64,000 nucleotides of DNA from Rariglobus hedericola. Its GTDB lineage: Bacteria > Verrucomicrobiota > Verrucomicrobiia > Opitutales > Opitutaceae. The first letter of the stretch is position 1. Each line of letters opens with the position of its first letter. The stretch spans positions 186,001 to 250,000 of the forward strand of contig NZ_VMBG01000001.1 in assembly GCF_007559335.1 (NCBI RefSeq). Direction: 5' to 3'. The notes beneath the pieces are model-generated. The model was not told where the DNA came from, made no database searches, and saw only the letters and a list, made by a program, of their open reading frames with translations. The translations under genes were made by a program, and so were the position numbers. Shown piece by piece: positions 8,448 through 17,843 of this stretch.

Positions 8448-9641
8448 ATGTCGTCCTGGCTCAAGCGCCAACTCAACTCCTTCGAGCACTACACGATCGA
8501 TGTCATTTTCGGTCGTCGCGAGGGGATGCGGGCGACGGTCTTCGCGGGGTTTTTACAGGGGTTATCGTATATTTTCAGTGGAATTGCACAGTCGCGCTTG
8601 TGGCTCTACCGCAAGCGGATCCTTCATGATCAGCCGCTGGGGTGCCTCGTTGTCGTCGTAGGGAATCTCACAGTTGGCGGCACGGGCAAGACCCCGGTCG
8701 TGGAAAAATTCGCCCGCGCCCTGCGCGACCGCGGTCGGAAAGTCGCCATCCTCTCTCGCGGTTACCGCAGTAAATCCGCTCCGATGTGGAAAAAGTGGTG
8801 GTATCGCCTCTCGCACACCGCCGAGCCGCCGCCGCGTATCGTGAGTGATGGACAACGCGTGCTCCTCGATTCCGAGCAGGCTGGTGACGAACCTTACATG
8901 TTGGCACGCAACCTTCCCGGCGTCTTCGTCATCGTGGACAAAAACCGCGTGAAGGCCGGCACCTATGCCATCAAGAAATTTGGCTGTGACACGTTGATCT
9001 TGGATGACGGTTTCCAATATCTGCCGCTCAAAGGCCGGCTCAATTTGCTGCTCGTCGACAAGACCAACCCCTTTGGCAACGGCCAGCTTTTGCCGCGCGG
9101 CATCCTGCGCGAACCGATCAAGCATCTCAAGCGCGCCAGCTACGTGTTTCTCACCAAGTCCGATGGCGTGCGTGATGTGGAACTCGAGGAGTTGATTCAA
9201 AAGCACAACCCCGGGGTGGACATCATCGAGTGCGCGCATCGGCCGCAGTATCTTCAGCGCTTCGGCACCGACGAACGCCAGCCGCTCGAATGGTTGCGCG
9301 GGAAAAAAGTCGGTGCGTTCAGCGGTATCGCCGTGCCGGAAAGCTTTGAGAAATTTGTGCGCGACCTGGGCGGACACATCGCGTTCACGCGCCGCTTTCT
9401 CGATCACTACCGGTTCACATCGGAGGACTTTGTTTCGATTTTTACCGAGGGCATCGAGCAAAAGGTGGAGTTCATCGTCACGACCGAGAAGGACGCGGTG
9501 CGCCTCCCCGAGGGGTTGCCTTGCGCCGTGCCGATTTATTATCTGCGTCTCGAAATCGACATCATTCGCGGGGCCTCCGACTTTGACGAAGCGGTCGAGC
9601 GCATCTGTTTTCATGATGCGCCCGTGCGCCCTTTGGACTAA
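8448..9641 (+). CDS. lpxK: Tetraacyldisaccharide 4'-kinase
   Basis: LpxK phosphorylates the 4' position of the lipid A disaccharide precursor on the inner face of the cytoplasmic membrane. Residues 72-83 ([12 protein letters not shown]) are the family's characteristic P-loop. LSRGYRSK follows, and [12 protein letters not shown] near residue 180 is another strongly conserved LpxK block. An N-terminal amphipathic/hydrophobic region ([20 protein letters not shown]) fits membrane association. At 397 residues it is slightly longer than E. coli LpxK (328), with extra sequence after the P-loop region. It is the first gene of a forward run that reaches rluD. Its presence argues for a lipid A-containing outer membrane. 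Confidence 0.93.
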   Translation: MSSWLKRQLNSFEHYTIDVIFGRREGMRATVFAGFLQGLSYIFSGIAQSRLWLYRKRILHDQPLGCLVVVVGNLTVGGTGKTPVVEKFARALRDRGRKVAILSRGYRSKSAPMWKKWWYRLSHTAEPPPRIVSDGQRVLLDSEQAGDEPYMLARNLPGVFVIVDKNRVKAGTYAIKKFGCDTLILDDGFQYLPLKGRLNLLLVDKTNPFGNGQLLPRGILREPIKHLKRASYVFLTKSDGVRDVELEELIQKHNPGVDIIECAHRPQYLQRFGTDERQPLEWLRGKKVGAFSGIAVPESFEKFVRDLGGHIAFTRRFLDHYRFTSEDFVSIFTEGIEQKVEFIVTTEKDAVRLPEGLPCAVPIYYLRLEIDIIRGASDFDEAVERICFHDAPVRPLD

Positions 9642-9665
9642 CTTTATTTAACCATTTATCACGCC

Positions 9666-10787
9666 ATGATCATCGACTCCCGTTACAACGAACTCGCCCG
9701 AGGCCTGACCGCTTTTTCCTGTGAACTGAAGAAAGGTCAGCGCGTGCTGATCGACGCCTTTGATGTGCCCGAGGCGATGGTTATCGCGCTGATCCGCGCC
9801 ACCCGCGAACTCGGCGCCCATCCCTATGTGAACCTCCACCGCGCCCGCGTTTCGCGCGAGCTCATGCTCGGCGCCGAGGAGGCCCAATACGCACCGCATG
9901 CCGAGATCGAGTATGCGCGTATGCAGAAAATGGATGCCTATATTGCGTTGCGCGGCTCCGATAATATTTTCGAAAATTCTGACATTCCCGCCTCCCGCGT
10001 GCAGATGGTGTCGAAGATCATGAAGCCTGTTCTGGATCATCGCGTGAACAAGACCAAGTGGGTCGTGTTGCGCTGGCCGACGTCTGCCATGGCGCAGCAA
10101 GCAGCCAAGAGCACCGAGGAGTTTGAGGATTTCTATTTCAAGGTCTGCACGCTCGACTACTCGCGCATGATTCCCGGCATGAACGCCCTCAAGGCGCTCA
10201 TGGATAAAACCGATAAAGTCCAGATCACCGGTCCCGGCACCGACCTGCGTTTCTCGATCAAGGGCATCGGTTCGCAGACCTGTGGCGGTCGTCGCAACAT
10301 CCCCGATGGCGAAGTGTTTTCCTGTCCGATGAAGGACAGCGTCGAGGGCGTCATCTCCTACAACGCGCCGACGGTTTATCTGGGCACGTCCTTCGACAAT
10401 ATTCGCCTCGTTTTCAAGAAGGGTAAAATTGTCGAGGCCACCGCCAACAACACGAAGCGTTTGAACGAGATTTTGGACAGCGATCCCGGAGCGCGCTACA
10501 TCGGCGAATTCGCCCTGGGTTTTAATCCGCACATCCTCGAGCCGATGCGCGACATTCTGTTCGACGAGAAGATTGCCGGCTCGTTCCACTTTACGCCCGG
10601 TCAAGCCTACGAAGGCGTGGGCAATGGCAACAAGTCTCAGGTGCATTGGGACATGGTGAATATCCAGCGTCCGGAGTGGGGCGGCGGTGAGGTGTGGTTC
10701 GACGGCAAACTCATCCGCAAGGATGGCATCTTCGTGCCGAAGACGCTGCACAAGTTGAACCCTGATTATCTGCTTGGTAACAAGTGA
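9666..10787 (+). CDS. M29-family aminopeptidase
   Basis: Thermophilic-type metallo-aminopeptidase (family M29, AmpS/aminopeptidase T), which removes N-terminal residues from peptides. Candidate metal ligands can be seen: Glu in NIPDGEVF, Glu in [11 protein letters not shown], His in [13 protein letters not shown] and the His-x-Asp pair in QVHWDMV. The length (373 aa) is close to the family norm. It lies 24 bases after lpxK and its stop codon overlaps the GTG of the next gene (GTGA), so translation of the two is probably coupled. Confidence 0.88.
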   Translation: MIIDSRYNELARGLTAFSCELKKGQRVLIDAFDVPEAMVIALIRATRELGAHPYVNLHRARVSRELMLGAEEAQYAPHAEIEYARMQKMDAYIALRGSDNIFENSDIPASRVQMVSKIMKPVLDHRVNKTKWVVLRWPTSAMAQQAAKSTEEFEDFYFKVCTLDYSRMIPGMNALKALMDKTDKVQITGPGTDLRFSIKGIGSQTCGGRRNIPDGEVFSCPMKDSVEGVISYNAPTVYLGTSFDNIRLVFKKGKIVEATANNTKRLNEILDSDPGARYIGEFALGFNPHILEPMRDILFDEKIAGSFHFTPGQAYEGVGNGNKSQVHWDMVNIQRPEWGGGEVWFDGKLIRKDGIFVPKTLHKLNPDYLLGNK

Positions 10788-11764
10788 AGGACTTCATCCA
10801 GTCTCTGCCGAAAACCGAGACGCACCTGCACATCGAGGGTGCGTTGCCTTACGAGCTGTTGCGTGCGTGGAAGCCGGATACGTATCCGGATAATCCCTAC
10901 TTTCACGCGCCGGATTTCCGTTATCCGTCGTTCCCGAAATTTGACGAGATTCTCCTCGGGCACGCGCTGCCGTGGTTTGTGTCTGCGGAGCGCTATTACG
11001 AGGCGGCCAAGGCGATTTTCGCCAAACACGTTGCCCAGAATGTGCGCTACGTGGAGACGTCGTTTCATCTTCCGGTGACGGGATTTATCGGTGTTCCCGG
11101 GCCCGAGATCATCGCGGCGATTCGCGCGGCGGTGCCGGCGGGGCTGGAGGTGCGGATTTTTACCGGCATGGCGCGGACTGATTATCAAGGGCCGATGCAG
11201 GCCGTGATTGATGATCTGGGTCGCTGGGAGGGTCTGGCGGGTGTGGATTTACACGGACTCGAAAGTCTCCCGAACGAGCCTTGGACGGCCAAGGTGTGGG
11301 CGCGGCTGCGGTCAGAGGGCAAAGTTACCAAAGCGCATGCGGGCGAGTTTGGCGGAGCGAATCGTGTTCGCGAAGCCATCGAGGAACTGGGCGCAACGCG
11401 CATTCAGCATGGCGTGCGGGCCATTGAAGATCCGGCGGTCGTGGCCTTGGCGGCGGAACGGGGCGTGACGTTTGACGTGTGCCCCTTGAGCAACGTGAAG
11501 CTCTGCGTAACGCCGTCGATCGCCGGGCATCCGCTGCGGGCGCTGTCGGCCGCGGGCGTGCGTTGCACGATCAGCACGGATGACCCGCTGGTGTTTGGCA
11601 ACGCACTCAATGATGAGTATGCCGCACTGGCGGACGAAGCGGGTTTTACGAAGGCGGAACTGGCGCGTTTGGCGAAAAACGGCTGGGAGGTCGCCGATGT
11701 GCCGGTGGCGACGCGTGCAGCGATGATTGCGGAGATTGATCGCCTTGCGGCAAAATCCTCGTGA
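10784..11764 (+). CDS. Adenosine deaminase family protein
   Basis: Metal-dependent deaminase of the adenosine/adenine deaminase family. Zinc-ligand motif HLHIEGAL lies at residues 14-21. Further conserved blocks are HAGEFGG (catalytic Glu), [19 protein letters not shown] and STDDPLVFG. The start is GTG at 10784, embedded in the stop of the aminopeptidase gene. Substrate (adenosine, adenine or another purine) cannot be decided by eye. The neighbouring peptidase does not point to a purine pathway, so it may simply be a salvage enzyme. Confidence 0.88.
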   Translation: MKDFIQSLPKTETHLHIEGALPYELLRAWKPDTYPDNPYFHAPDFRYPSFPKFDEILLGHALPWFVSAERYYEAAKAIFAKHVAQNVRYVETSFHLPVTGFIGVPGPEIIAAIRAAVPAGLEVRIFTGMARTDYQGPMQAVIDDLGRWEGLAGVDLHGLESLPNEPWTAKVWARLRSEGKVTKAHAGEFGGANRVREAIEELGATRIQHGVRAIEDPAVVALAAERGVTFDVCPLSNVKLCVTPSIAGHPLRALSAAGVRCTISTDDPLVFGNALNDEYAALADEAGFTKAELARLAKNGWEVADVPVATRAAMIAEIDRLAAKSS

Positions 11765-11779
11765 GCGTGGGCGGCCCGT

Positions 11780-12769
11780 ATGTCCATTAGCCACACCGTT
11801 CCGCCTGATTCTTCCCGCGCCCGAGCCGACAAAGTGTTGGCGACGGCGTTTCCCGAGCATAGCCGGGTGGCGTTTCAACGGTGCCTCGACGCAGGATTGG
11901 TGACGCGCAATGGCAAGGTGATCGATCGCAGTGCCGAAGTGGTGAGCGGCGATGAACTCATTTTCTCATTCCCCGAGGTCAAGTCATCGGAGATCAAGGC
12001 GGTCGATATTCCGATCAACGTCGTTTATGAGGACAAGCACTTGCTCGCGATCAACAAGGCCGCAGGGATGGTCGTGCACCCCGGGGCCGGCACGGGCGAC
12101 GACACGCTGGTGCATGCGTTGCTCGCGCATTGCGAGGGCGAGCTGAGCGGCATCGGTGGCGTGGAGCGTCCCGGAATCGTGCACCGCCTGGATCGCGAAA
12201 CCTCGGGCATCATGCTCGTGGCAAAAAGCGATGCAGCTCATCGCGGTATCTCGGAGCAATTCGCCGCGCGGACTTCGCACAAACAATATCTCGCGCTGGT
12301 GGACGGCGTGCCGTCGCTCTTGAGCGGCAGTCTGCACAAACCGATCGGGCGCAATCCCACGCAGCGGCACAAGATGGCGGTTGTGGAGGGTCCGGGCGGC
12401 CGCGACGCGCACACCGATTGGGAACGCGTTGAAGTATTTGGCGGCAATCTCGCATCGCTCATCCGCTGCACGATTCACACGGGACGCACGCATCAGATTC
12501 GCGTTCACATGAAGTCACTCGGACACATTTTGCTGGGTGACGTGGTGTATGGCTGGAAGGCGAGTCCGCGTCTGCCGGTTCAACCCACGCGCATGATGCT
12601 TCACGCCGAGCATCTGGTGGTGAAGCATCCAATCACGGGCAAAGTCCTCGATCTGCGCGCGCCGTTGCCGAAGGACTTTGAGAAGATGCTCAAGGGTCTC
12701 CGCAAGCTGGAGAAACCGGCGGCGACGATGATCAAGCGCGGGCTGCGCAGTCCCAAGGGACCGCAATAA
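11780..12769 (+). CDS. rluD: RluD-type 23S rRNA pseudouridine synthase
   Basis: Converts specific uridines of 23S rRNA to pseudouridine. An N-terminal S4 RNA-binding domain (about residues 12-65: RADKVLATAF...RNGKVIDRSAEVVSGDEL) is followed by the RluA-family catalytic domain. The catalytic aspartate is Asp138 in HRLDRETSG (135-143); HTGRTHQIRVHMKSLGH is the second family signature. Length 329 aa is typical. It ends the forward run that begins with lpxK and is followed by a hairpin repeat element rather than a clear T-tailed terminator. Confidence 0.92.
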   Translation: MSISHTVPPDSSRARADKVLATAFPEHSRVAFQRCLDAGLVTRNGKVIDRSAEVVSGDELIFSFPEVKSSEIKAVDIPINVVYEDKHLLAINKAAGMVVHPGAGTGDDTLVHALLAHCEGELSGIGGVERPGIVHRLDRETSGIMLVAKSDAAHRGISEQFAARTSHKQYLALVDGVPSLLSGSLHKPIGRNPTQRHKMAVVEGPGGRDAHTDWERVEVFGGNLASLIRCTIHTGRTHQIRVHMKSLGHILLGDVVYGWKASPRLPVQPTRMMLHAEHLVVKHPITGKVLDLRAPLPKDFEKMLKGLRKLEKPAATMIKRGLRSPKGPQ

Positions 12770-12774
12770 GGATG

Positions 12775-12865
12775 GAAGGAGAACGGACCTCCCGGTCCGT
12801 TCGGGGTGTGGGCGTGAGATGAGCGCGGTTCGGTTTGGGACGGACCGCAGGTCCGCCCTCCTTCA
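12775..12865. repeat. Paired-hairpin intergenic repeat element
   Basis: Two hairpins are arranged symmetrically. GAACGGACC-TCCC-GGTCCGTTC (12781-12802) is a perfect 9-bp stem. GGACGGACC-GCA-GGTCCGCCC (12838-12858) matches at 8 of 9 pairs. Both contain the core CGGACC/GGTCCG, and the outer ends (GAAGGAG and CTCCTTC) also pair. The element fills the gap between rluD and ppx and its right end touches the ppx stop codon. There is no T tract, so it looks like a REP/BIME-like dispersed repeat rather than a terminator. Confidence 0.65.
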
Positions 12866-13792
12866 GGCGAGCGCGCTCGCAGCCAATCCCCAGCGCAGGT
12901 TGTAGAGCGAGTGGTGGAAACGGTCGAAAAGCCCGAAATCGGCTACCGTGACGACGGTGATGAGCGCGGCGGGAAACACATCGGCGCGGGCTGCGGGCAT
13001 TCCGGGGATGCCCTTGCGTTCTTCGAGGGTGAGCGGACCGACTTCATCGAGTAAATCGGTGAGCGTTTCGAGCGACACGAGGGCGGACGTATCTTCGAGT
13101 TTCACCTGATGAAGCGCAGCCTTGATGACGCGCACGCTGGTAAATGTGCCGCCGGTGAAAACGGCTTCGGCCGCGCCGAGATTGAAGCGGAATCCCGCGC
13201 GTTTGAATTCATCGCGCACATGCAACGCGAGCGCGGTGCATTCCTTCGTCACGAGTGGAGCGTGCGGATCGGTAATGAACTTTTCGGTCATGCGCACACA
13301 ACCGAGTTTCAGGCTGAGCTCCTGTTCGATGCGACGATCACGGAAGGCGAGGCACTCGAGACTGCCGCCGCCGAGATCGAAGACATAGAAATCGCGAAGG
13401 TGGGCGAGGGCGGGGTCGCAGGTGAGCCCGCGTCCGATGAGATCGGCTTCCTCATCACCGGTGAGAATGCGAATGGTGTGGCCGGTGGCGGTGAGCACGC
13501 GCTCGCGAAACTCAGGGCCGTTGGCGGCATCACGCACGGCGCTGGTGGCGACGAGCACGGTGGTAGTCGGTGAAAACGGCACGGCGAGGGCGAGCAAGTC
13601 CTGGATCGCGGAGAGTCCGCGGCTCATGCCGTCTTCGCTCAGGCGCGGCACGGCCTGGCTGATTCCGGCGCTGATGCGGGCGTCGATGGTGTGGGCCTTG
13701 AGCGACTCGATGCGTCCGTCCTCACGGCGTGTGGCGACAAGGACCTTGATCGAGTTGGAGCCAATATCGATGACGGCGACGACGGGATTCAT
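12863..13792 (-). CDS. ppx: Ppx/GppA exopolyphosphatase family protein
   Basis: Member of the ASKHA-fold Ppx/GppA family that hydrolyses inorganic polyphosphate or the pppGpp 5' phosphate. The phosphate-1 loop is VIDIGSNSIK (residues 7-16), TGDEEADLIG (111-120) carries the catalytic Glu region, and the phosphate-2 loop is FDLGGGSLE (138-146). At 309 residues it has only the two-domain catalytic core and lacks the C-terminal HD-like extension of E. coli Ppx (513 aa). Followed on the same strand, 23 bases away, by... its upstream neighbour is rsmI's 3' side only in genome order: rsmI is at lower distance upstream of nothing else, and ppx is transcribed toward the repeat element at 12775. Confidence 0.88.
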   Translation of the reverse strand: MNPVVAVIDIGSNSIKVLVATRREDGRIESLKAHTIDARISAGISQAVPRLSEDGMSRGLSAIQDLLALAVPFSPTTTVLVATSAVRDAANGPEFRERVLTATGHTIRILTGDEEADLIGRGLTCDPALAHLRDFYVFDLGGGSLECLAFRDRRIEQELSLKLGCVRMTEKFITDPHAPLVTKECTALALHVRDEFKRAGFRFNLGAAEAVFTGGTFTSVRVIKAALHQVKLEDTSALVSLETLTDLLDEVGPLTLEERKGIPGMPAARADVFPAALITVVTVADFGLFDRFHHSLYNLRWGLAASALA

Positions 13793-13815
13793 TGTAGGGT
13801 GTCGGAGTCGTGGTG

Positions 13816-14538
13816 TTACAGGACGAAATCAGCGGGGGCGATCAGCACGACGAATTCGCCTTTGAGGCTGCCTTTGAGTAAGCGATCGCGGACGTCGGCG
13901 GCGCGGCCGACGTAGAACGTTTCGTGGAGTTTGGTGACTTCCTTGGCGATGCACACGACGCGGTCGGGGCCGAGCGTGGCGACGATTTCCTCGGCAAATT
14001 TATCGATGCGGTGGCAGCTTTCGTAGAGTGCGAGAGTGAAGTCGAAGTCCCGGTATTTCGCTAGAAATGCGGTGCGGGCGGAGGTCTTTGAAATGAGGAA
14101 ACCGGCGAATAAAAACCCGTTGGTGGGAAGTCCGCTCGCGCTGAGCACAGCGGCGACGGCGCAGGCGCCGGGCACGGGAATGACGGGAAGGTTGCGGCGG
14201 CGGCAGGCGCGCACGATACGGAATCCGGGATCGCTGATGGCGGGCGTTCCGGCGTCGGATACGACGGCGACGGATTTACCGGCGGCGATCTGGTCGGCGA
14301 GTCTTTCGGCGACTTCGATTTCGTTGTGATCGTGGTAGGGCACGAGGTCGCGATGCAGTCCGTAGCGGGTGAGCATCGAGCCGGTGGTGCGGGTATCTTC
14401 GCAGGCTACGAGATCGACGGCACCGAGGATGGCGCGCGCGCGTTCAGTGAGGTCGGCCAGGTTGCCGATGGGAGTGGCGACGACGTAAAGATGGCCGGGC
14501 TGCGGCGTGAGCGAGGCGTTGGGTGCGGAGTCGGCCAT
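13816..14538 (-). CDS. rsmI: 16S rRNA (cytidine-1402 2'-O)-methyltransferase
   Basis: RsmI methylates the 2'-OH of C1402 in 16S rRNA using SAM. Motifs: YVVATPIGNLADL near the N-terminus, LVACEDTRTTGSMLTRY, VVSDAGTPAISDPG and VPGACAVAAVLSASGLPT, all diagnostic of the tetrapyrrole-methylase-fold RsmI family. I chose ATG 14538; a GTG at 14556 is in frame but would touch the terminator stem that ends the upstream gene. ppx begins 23 bases downstream of the rsmI stop on the same strand, so the two may be co-transcribed. The C-terminal small domain of E. coli RsmI is mostly absent. Confidence 0.92.
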   Translation of the reverse strand: MADSAPNASLTPQPGHLYVVATPIGNLADLTERARAILGAVDLVACEDTRTTGSMLTRYGLHRDLVPYHDHNEIEVAERLADQIAAGKSVAVVSDAGTPAISDPGFRIVRACRRRNLPVIPVPGACAVAAVLSASGLPTNGFLFAGFLISKTSARTAFLAKYRDFDFTLALYESCHRIDKFAEEIVATLGPDRVVCIAKEVTKLHETFYVGRAADVRDRLLKGSLKGEFVVLIAPADFVL

Positions 14539-14556
14539 GTGCGGATAAACAGGCAC

Positions 14557-14591
14557 AAAAAAATCCGGCCTGAGCGAGGCCGGATTTTTTT
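14557..14591. terminator. Bidirectional-looking terminator between the small lipoprotein gene and rsmI
   Basis: AAAAAAATCCGGCC / GGCCGGATTTTTTT form a 14-bp stem (14557-14570, 14578-14591) with a 7-base loop. It ends the coiled-coil/lipoprotein transcript on the minus strand. It sits only 19 bases upstream of the rsmI start. Confidence 0.85.
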
Positions 14592-14599
14592 AGAAACGA

Positions 14600-14782
14600 T
14601 CAGCGCATACCGCCGCCGGGCGAGCCCATGCCGCCCATGCCAGGAATGCCGCCTTCCCAACTGGCGGGACGGCTCCACGGAATGGAGCTGTCCTGCTCGG
14701 TCTTGGTGGTGCAACCGGAGAGGAGGAGGGAGGCGCCGGTGAGGGCGAGTGCGGTGAGCAGGAGTTTCTTCAGGCGGACCAT
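14600..14782 (-). CDS. Small lipoprotein (60 aa)
   Basis: Sixty-residue protein beginning MVRLKKLLLTALALTGASL, then lipobox LLSGC with the lipidation Cys at position 24. The mature part is only about 37 residues: CTTKTEQDSSIPWSRPASWE followed by a Gly/Met/Pro-rich tail (GIPGMGGMGSPGGGMR). No known domain. It begins one base after the stop codon of the coiled-coil protein gene and is surely co-transcribed with it, so the pair may act together at the envelope. Confidence 0.8.
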   Translation of the reverse strand: MVRLKKLLLTALALTGASLLLSGCTTKTEQDSSIPWSRPASWEGGIPGMGGMGSPGGGMR

Positions 14783-14783
14783 A

Positions 14784-15563
14784 TTATTTGGTGAGCTTGG
14801 CGGTATCACCCTTGGCCAGGCCGCCGTTGATGGAGCCGGCGTTGATCTGGGCGATGGAGAAGTTTTCCTGGACGCTGCTGACCTGCGAGGTGGCGACGGT
14901 GGCGCCGCTGCGGATGATGGCGAAATGCTGGCCGGTCTGAACGCCTTGGGTGGAACCGGCGTTGAGAACGACAAACGCATTCTGGGCACCGATGCTGACG
15001 ACTTCAGCGCTGAGATCGGCGACGGGCGCGCCGGCAGTGTTGCCAGAAGCGGTGCCGCCGGTGGTGTTGGCCATTGAGCCGGTGGTGTTGCTGCGGCCGG
15101 CATCAAATTCCTTCACGCGGGCTTCGAGGGTCTCGATCTTGCTCTTGTAGGCTTCGATCTCTTCGGGAGTCGCGGCGGAAGCGGAGAGCTTGGCCTGGGC
15201 GAGTTCGCGCTTCAGCTGGGAGATTTCTCCGTTGAGGGACTGTTCAGCATCGGTCTTCGCGGTGAGCTGATTGCGCAACTGGGAGACGTCGCGGCTGAGC
15301 TGGGTGTTGCGGGATTCGGCGGCGGTGGTCTTGGACTTGGCTTCGCCGAGGTCGCTGTCGAGGGCGGCAAGACGCTTCTGGAGGGCTTCACCTTGGGCGC
15401 TGGACTCGGTCAACTTGCCTTGAAGCTGTGTGGTCTCGGTCTTGGCGTTGGAGACCTCCTGCTGGAGCTGCTCCTTGGTGTTACCAATTTGGAAATAGAA
15501 GAAGGTGGATGCAGCCGATCCAAGAATGGCGATCACACACAGGGCAAGGGTAAGGGATTTCAT
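14784..15563 (-). CDS. Membrane-anchored coiled-coil protein
   Basis: 259 residues of unknown function. An N-terminal signal-anchor (MKSLTLALCVIAILGSAAST) is followed by a long heptad-patterned coiled coil (about residues 28-155, rich in Gln, Leu, Lys and Glu), a Thr/Gly linker (NTTGSMANTTGGTASGN) and a C-terminal compact domain of about 80 residues (SAEVVSIGAQNAFVVLNAGS...GQHFAIIRSG...) that looks like a small beta-barrel. The arrangement suggests a periplasmic spacer or scaffold protein. Operon with the small lipoprotein downstream. Confidence 0.8.
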   Translation of the reverse strand: MKSLTLALCVIAILGSAASTFFYFQIGNTKEQLQQEVSNAKTETTQLQGKLTESSAQGEALQKRLAALDSDLGEAKSKTTAAESRNTQLSRDVSQLRNQLTAKTDAEQSLNGEISQLKRELAQAKLSASAATPEEIEAYKSKIETLEARVKEFDAGRSNTTGSMANTTGGTASGNTAGAPVADLSAEVVSIGAQNAFVVLNAGSTQGVQTGQHFAIIRSGATVATSQVSSVQENFSIAQINAGSINGGLAKGDTAKLTK

Positions 15564-15625
15564 AAGGGGAGATGTGGCGTTAGTCTCAGCAGCGCAGACC
15601 CTCTTGAAAAGGGAAAAGTTTCCAT

Positions 15626-15661
15626 AAAAACACGCCCGGACATGGATACATGTGCCGGGCG
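15626..15661 (-). terminator. Terminator of pgi
   Basis: Hairpin CGCCCGG-CATG/CATG-CCGGGCG (15633-15661, one bulged base) followed on the minus strand by TTTTT (15626-15630), about 40 bases after the pgi stop. Confidence 0.75.
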
Positions 15662-15702
15662 GTCAAACGGGCTACTTGATGCGAGCCGGTTGCGGGATGA
15701 TT

Positions 15703-17277
15703 TTAGGAGGCGTAGGTGGACTCGAACCAAGGCGTGTTCGTGGTCTTTTTTACCGAACCGTTGGCGGCGAGGTGTTCGAGAACTTTGAATACGAGCTCGG
15801 TCTTTTCAGGCACCGCGAGGGCGGTGGCGAGGGAGTCGGCGGTGAAGGTCTGGCCGGCAGAGGACTTGAGTTTTTCGGTGATCTTCAACTTGAGGTCGAT
15901 GACGGCACCGGCGGCTTTTTTGCCGGCTTCGACACCGGGTTGGTGATAGGCGTTGATACCGACCAGCGAGGCATAAAGGCCGACCACACGCTCGTAGAGG
16001 GCGATCAAGATGCCGAGCGTGCGCGGGGAGACATCGGCGACCGTGATCGAGACGGACGAGCGATTGCTTTCGGACAACGCATCACGGGTGCCGAGGTAAA
16101 AGCCTTGGAGGTAATCGCCGGTGGTGACTCCGGGATCGACGTCGAACGAGGCTCCTTCGCGGTCCTTGAGAACCTCGATGAAGGTTACGAAGAAGTTGTT
16201 CACGCCATCGCGCAGTTGCTGCACGTAGGCGTGCTGGTCGGTCGAGCCCTTGTTGCCGTAAACGGCGATGCCTTGATTGACGACGTTGCCCTTGAGGTCG
16301 CGCTCCTTGCCGAGCGATTCCATGACGAGCTGCTGGAGGTAGCGGGAGAAAAGGAGCAGGCGGTCTTTGTAGGGAAGGATAACCATGTCCTTGGTCCCTT
16401 TGCCATCCGTGGCATAATACCACATGAGGGCGAGGAGCGCGGCGGGGTTTTCAGCGGTCTTGGTGGAGCGCGAGATGACGTCCATCGCGGCGGCGCCATC
16501 AAGGATTGCCTGAATGTCGATGCCCTGAAGAGCGGCGGGCAGGAGACCGACGGCGGAGAGCTCGCTGGTGCGGCCGCCGACCCAGTCCCACATGGGGAAA
16601 CGGGCGAGCCACTTCTGGTCGATGGCGGTTTTTTCGAGCTTCGAACCGGCGCCGGTGACGGCGACGTAGTGTTTCGTGAAGTCGAGGCCGGCGGCCTTGA
16701 ATGCAGCGGCGGCTTCGAGCTGGCCATTGCGTGTCTCGGCGGTGCCGCCGGACTTGGAGATGACGACCGCGAGGGTCTCGGGGAGTTTGCCGGCGAGCGA
16801 GGCCAGCACGTAGTCGATGCCGTCGGGGTCGGTGTTGTCGAAGAAGGAGACGACGAGCTTGTCGGCGGCGGGCTGGCCGAGGGCGTGATTGACGAATTGC
16901 GGGCCGAGGGCGGATCCGCCGATACCGATCACGAGCAGCTGTGTGAATTTCTGGCCAGTGGAGCTGAGGATTTTCCCGGAGTGCACATCGGCGGCGAAGG
17001 ACTTGATGGTGGCGAGGGTGTCGCTGATTTCCTTGGCGAGCTCGGGGGTGGGAGCGAGCTTCGGGGCGCGCAACCAATAGTGGCCGACCATGCGGTTCTC
17101 ATCGGGGTTGGCGATGGCGCCTTTTTCGAGCGCAGCCATGTCGGTGTAAGCTTGCTGGAGCGCGGATTCCTTTGCGGCGAGAAAGTCATCCGGAAACGGG
17201 ATGCGGCTGATGTCGAGCGCGAGGCCGAGATCGGCATTCTGGTAGTAGTGCTTTTTGAAACGGGACCAGGTGGACAT
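15703..17277 (-). CDS. pgi: Glucose-6-phosphate isomerase with C-terminal extension
   Basis: Interconverts glucose-6-phosphate and fructose-6-phosphate in glycolysis and gluconeogenesis. Two SIS folds are recognisable: [12 protein letters not shown] near residue 117 and [13 protein letters not shown] near 170 in the first, and [18 protein letters not shown] in the second. The enzyme core ends near residue 470. A further C-terminal segment of about 55 residues ([20 protein letters not shown], then [17 protein letters not shown]) has the pattern of a winged-helix domain and is not part of canonical PGI. The gene is monocistronic, with a terminator behind it. Confidence 0.92.
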   Translation of the reverse strand: MSTWSRFKKHYYQNADLGLALDISRIPFPDDFLAAKESALQQAYTDMAALEKGAIANPDENRMVGHYWLRAPKLAPTPELAKEISDTLATIKSFAADVHSGKILSSTGQKFTQLLVIGIGGSALGPQFVNHALGQPAADKLVVSFFDNTDPDGIDYVLASLAGKLPETLAVVISKSGGTAETRNGQLEAAAAFKAAGLDFTKHYVAVTGAGSKLEKTAIDQKWLARFPMWDWVGGRTSELSAVGLLPAALQGIDIQAILDGAAAMDVISRSTKTAENPAALLALMWYYATDGKGTKDMVILPYKDRLLLFSRYLQQLVMESLGKERDLKGNVVNQGIAVYGNKGSTDQHAYVQQLRDGVNNFFVTFIEVLKDREGASFDVDPGVTTGDYLQGFYLGTRDALSESNRSSVSITVADVSPRTLGILIALYERVVGLYASLVGINAYHQPGVEAGKKAAGAVIDLKLKITEKLKSSAGQTFTADSLATALAVPEKTELVFKVLEHLAANGSVKKTTNTPWFESTYAS

Positions 17278-17500
17278 AGGAAGTGTTGAGAACGGTTATG
17301 AACTCATGGGCCAAGCACAAGCGAGCATCCGCCGGCGCGCGAAGAATGAAAAGATTCTGTCATCGCCATGAAGCGGCGGTCCTGGCCTGCCCGGCCGATG
17401 GGGCTCGCTAGTAGGAGGGCCTTCGGGGACAACCGACCACGCCTTCGGGGAAAACAACATTCCGACGGTGAGGAAATTCAGTCATAACAAAGATCCCACC
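17278..17500. other. Intergenic region upstream of pgi and the small basic proteins
   Basis: 223 bases with no convincing gene. It contains a near-direct repeat GCCTTCGGGGA (17420s and 17450s). It must hold the pgi promoter (minus) and that of the lysine-rich gene at 17501 (plus), but I cannot place hexamers with confidence. Confidence 0.5.
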
Positions 17501-17644
17501 ATGGGCGACCGCTCCCCCAAATCCACGCAGAAACAGGCTTCGCAAAAACAGGCGAAGTCCAATGTCTCGAACAACAAAAAGCAGGCGCTCGTCACCGAGC
17601 AGCAGGCCACCAAGGCGAAACTCGCGGCCAATAAGAAAAAGTAA
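17501..17644 (+). CDS. Small lysine/glutamine-rich protein (47 aa)
   Basis: ATG at 17501 to TAA at 17642 encodes 47 residues, starting MGDRSPKSTQKQASQKQAK and ending AKLAANKKK. Composition is dominated by Lys, Gln, Ala, Ser and Asn, with almost no hydrophobic residues, so the protein should be unstructured and strongly basic. Low-complexity codon choice (many AAG/CAG) is consistent with real coding. No family recognised by eye; possible roles are nucleic-acid or ribosome binding. It is followed 84 bases later by a second, similar gene. Confidence 0.6.
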   Translation: MGDRSPKSTQKQASQKQAKSNVSNNKKQALVTEQQATKAKLAANKKK

Positions 17645-17728
17645 CCGCTTCGGCGCGCGGCTTGCCCGCGCGCCGGACTTCGGTTGGATTCACTTTCTGT
17701 TCAGCAATCCTTCATCATCGAAATCACC

Positions 17729-17830
17729 ATGGCCAAAACACAAAACTCCAAGAAAGAGACCAAGAAGCAGCCCTTGAAAACTCCGGCCGAGAAAAAGGCC
17801 GCCAAGCGCGACAAGAAGAACACCCGTTAA
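17729..17830 (+). CDS. Small lysine-rich protein (33 aa)
   Basis: ATG at 17729 to TAA at 17828 encodes 33 residues (MAKTQNSKKETKKQPLKTPA, then EKKAAKRDKKNTR): about 40 percent Lys/Arg and no hydrophobic core. It resembles the tails of histone H1-like or ribosome-associated basic proteins. A strong terminator starts 13 bases after the stop, supporting this as the end of a real transcript. Function unknown. Confidence 0.6.
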   Translation: MAKTQNSKKETKKQPLKTPAEKKAAKRDKKNTR

Positions 17831-17843
17831 ACCGGGCTGTTAT

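Noticed and set aside
12781-12858. Terminator after rluD
   Set aside because: No T tract on either strand; better explained as a repeat element.
15652-17289. 545-residue ORF antisense to pgi
   Set aside because: Shadow of pgi; same bias, no homology pattern.
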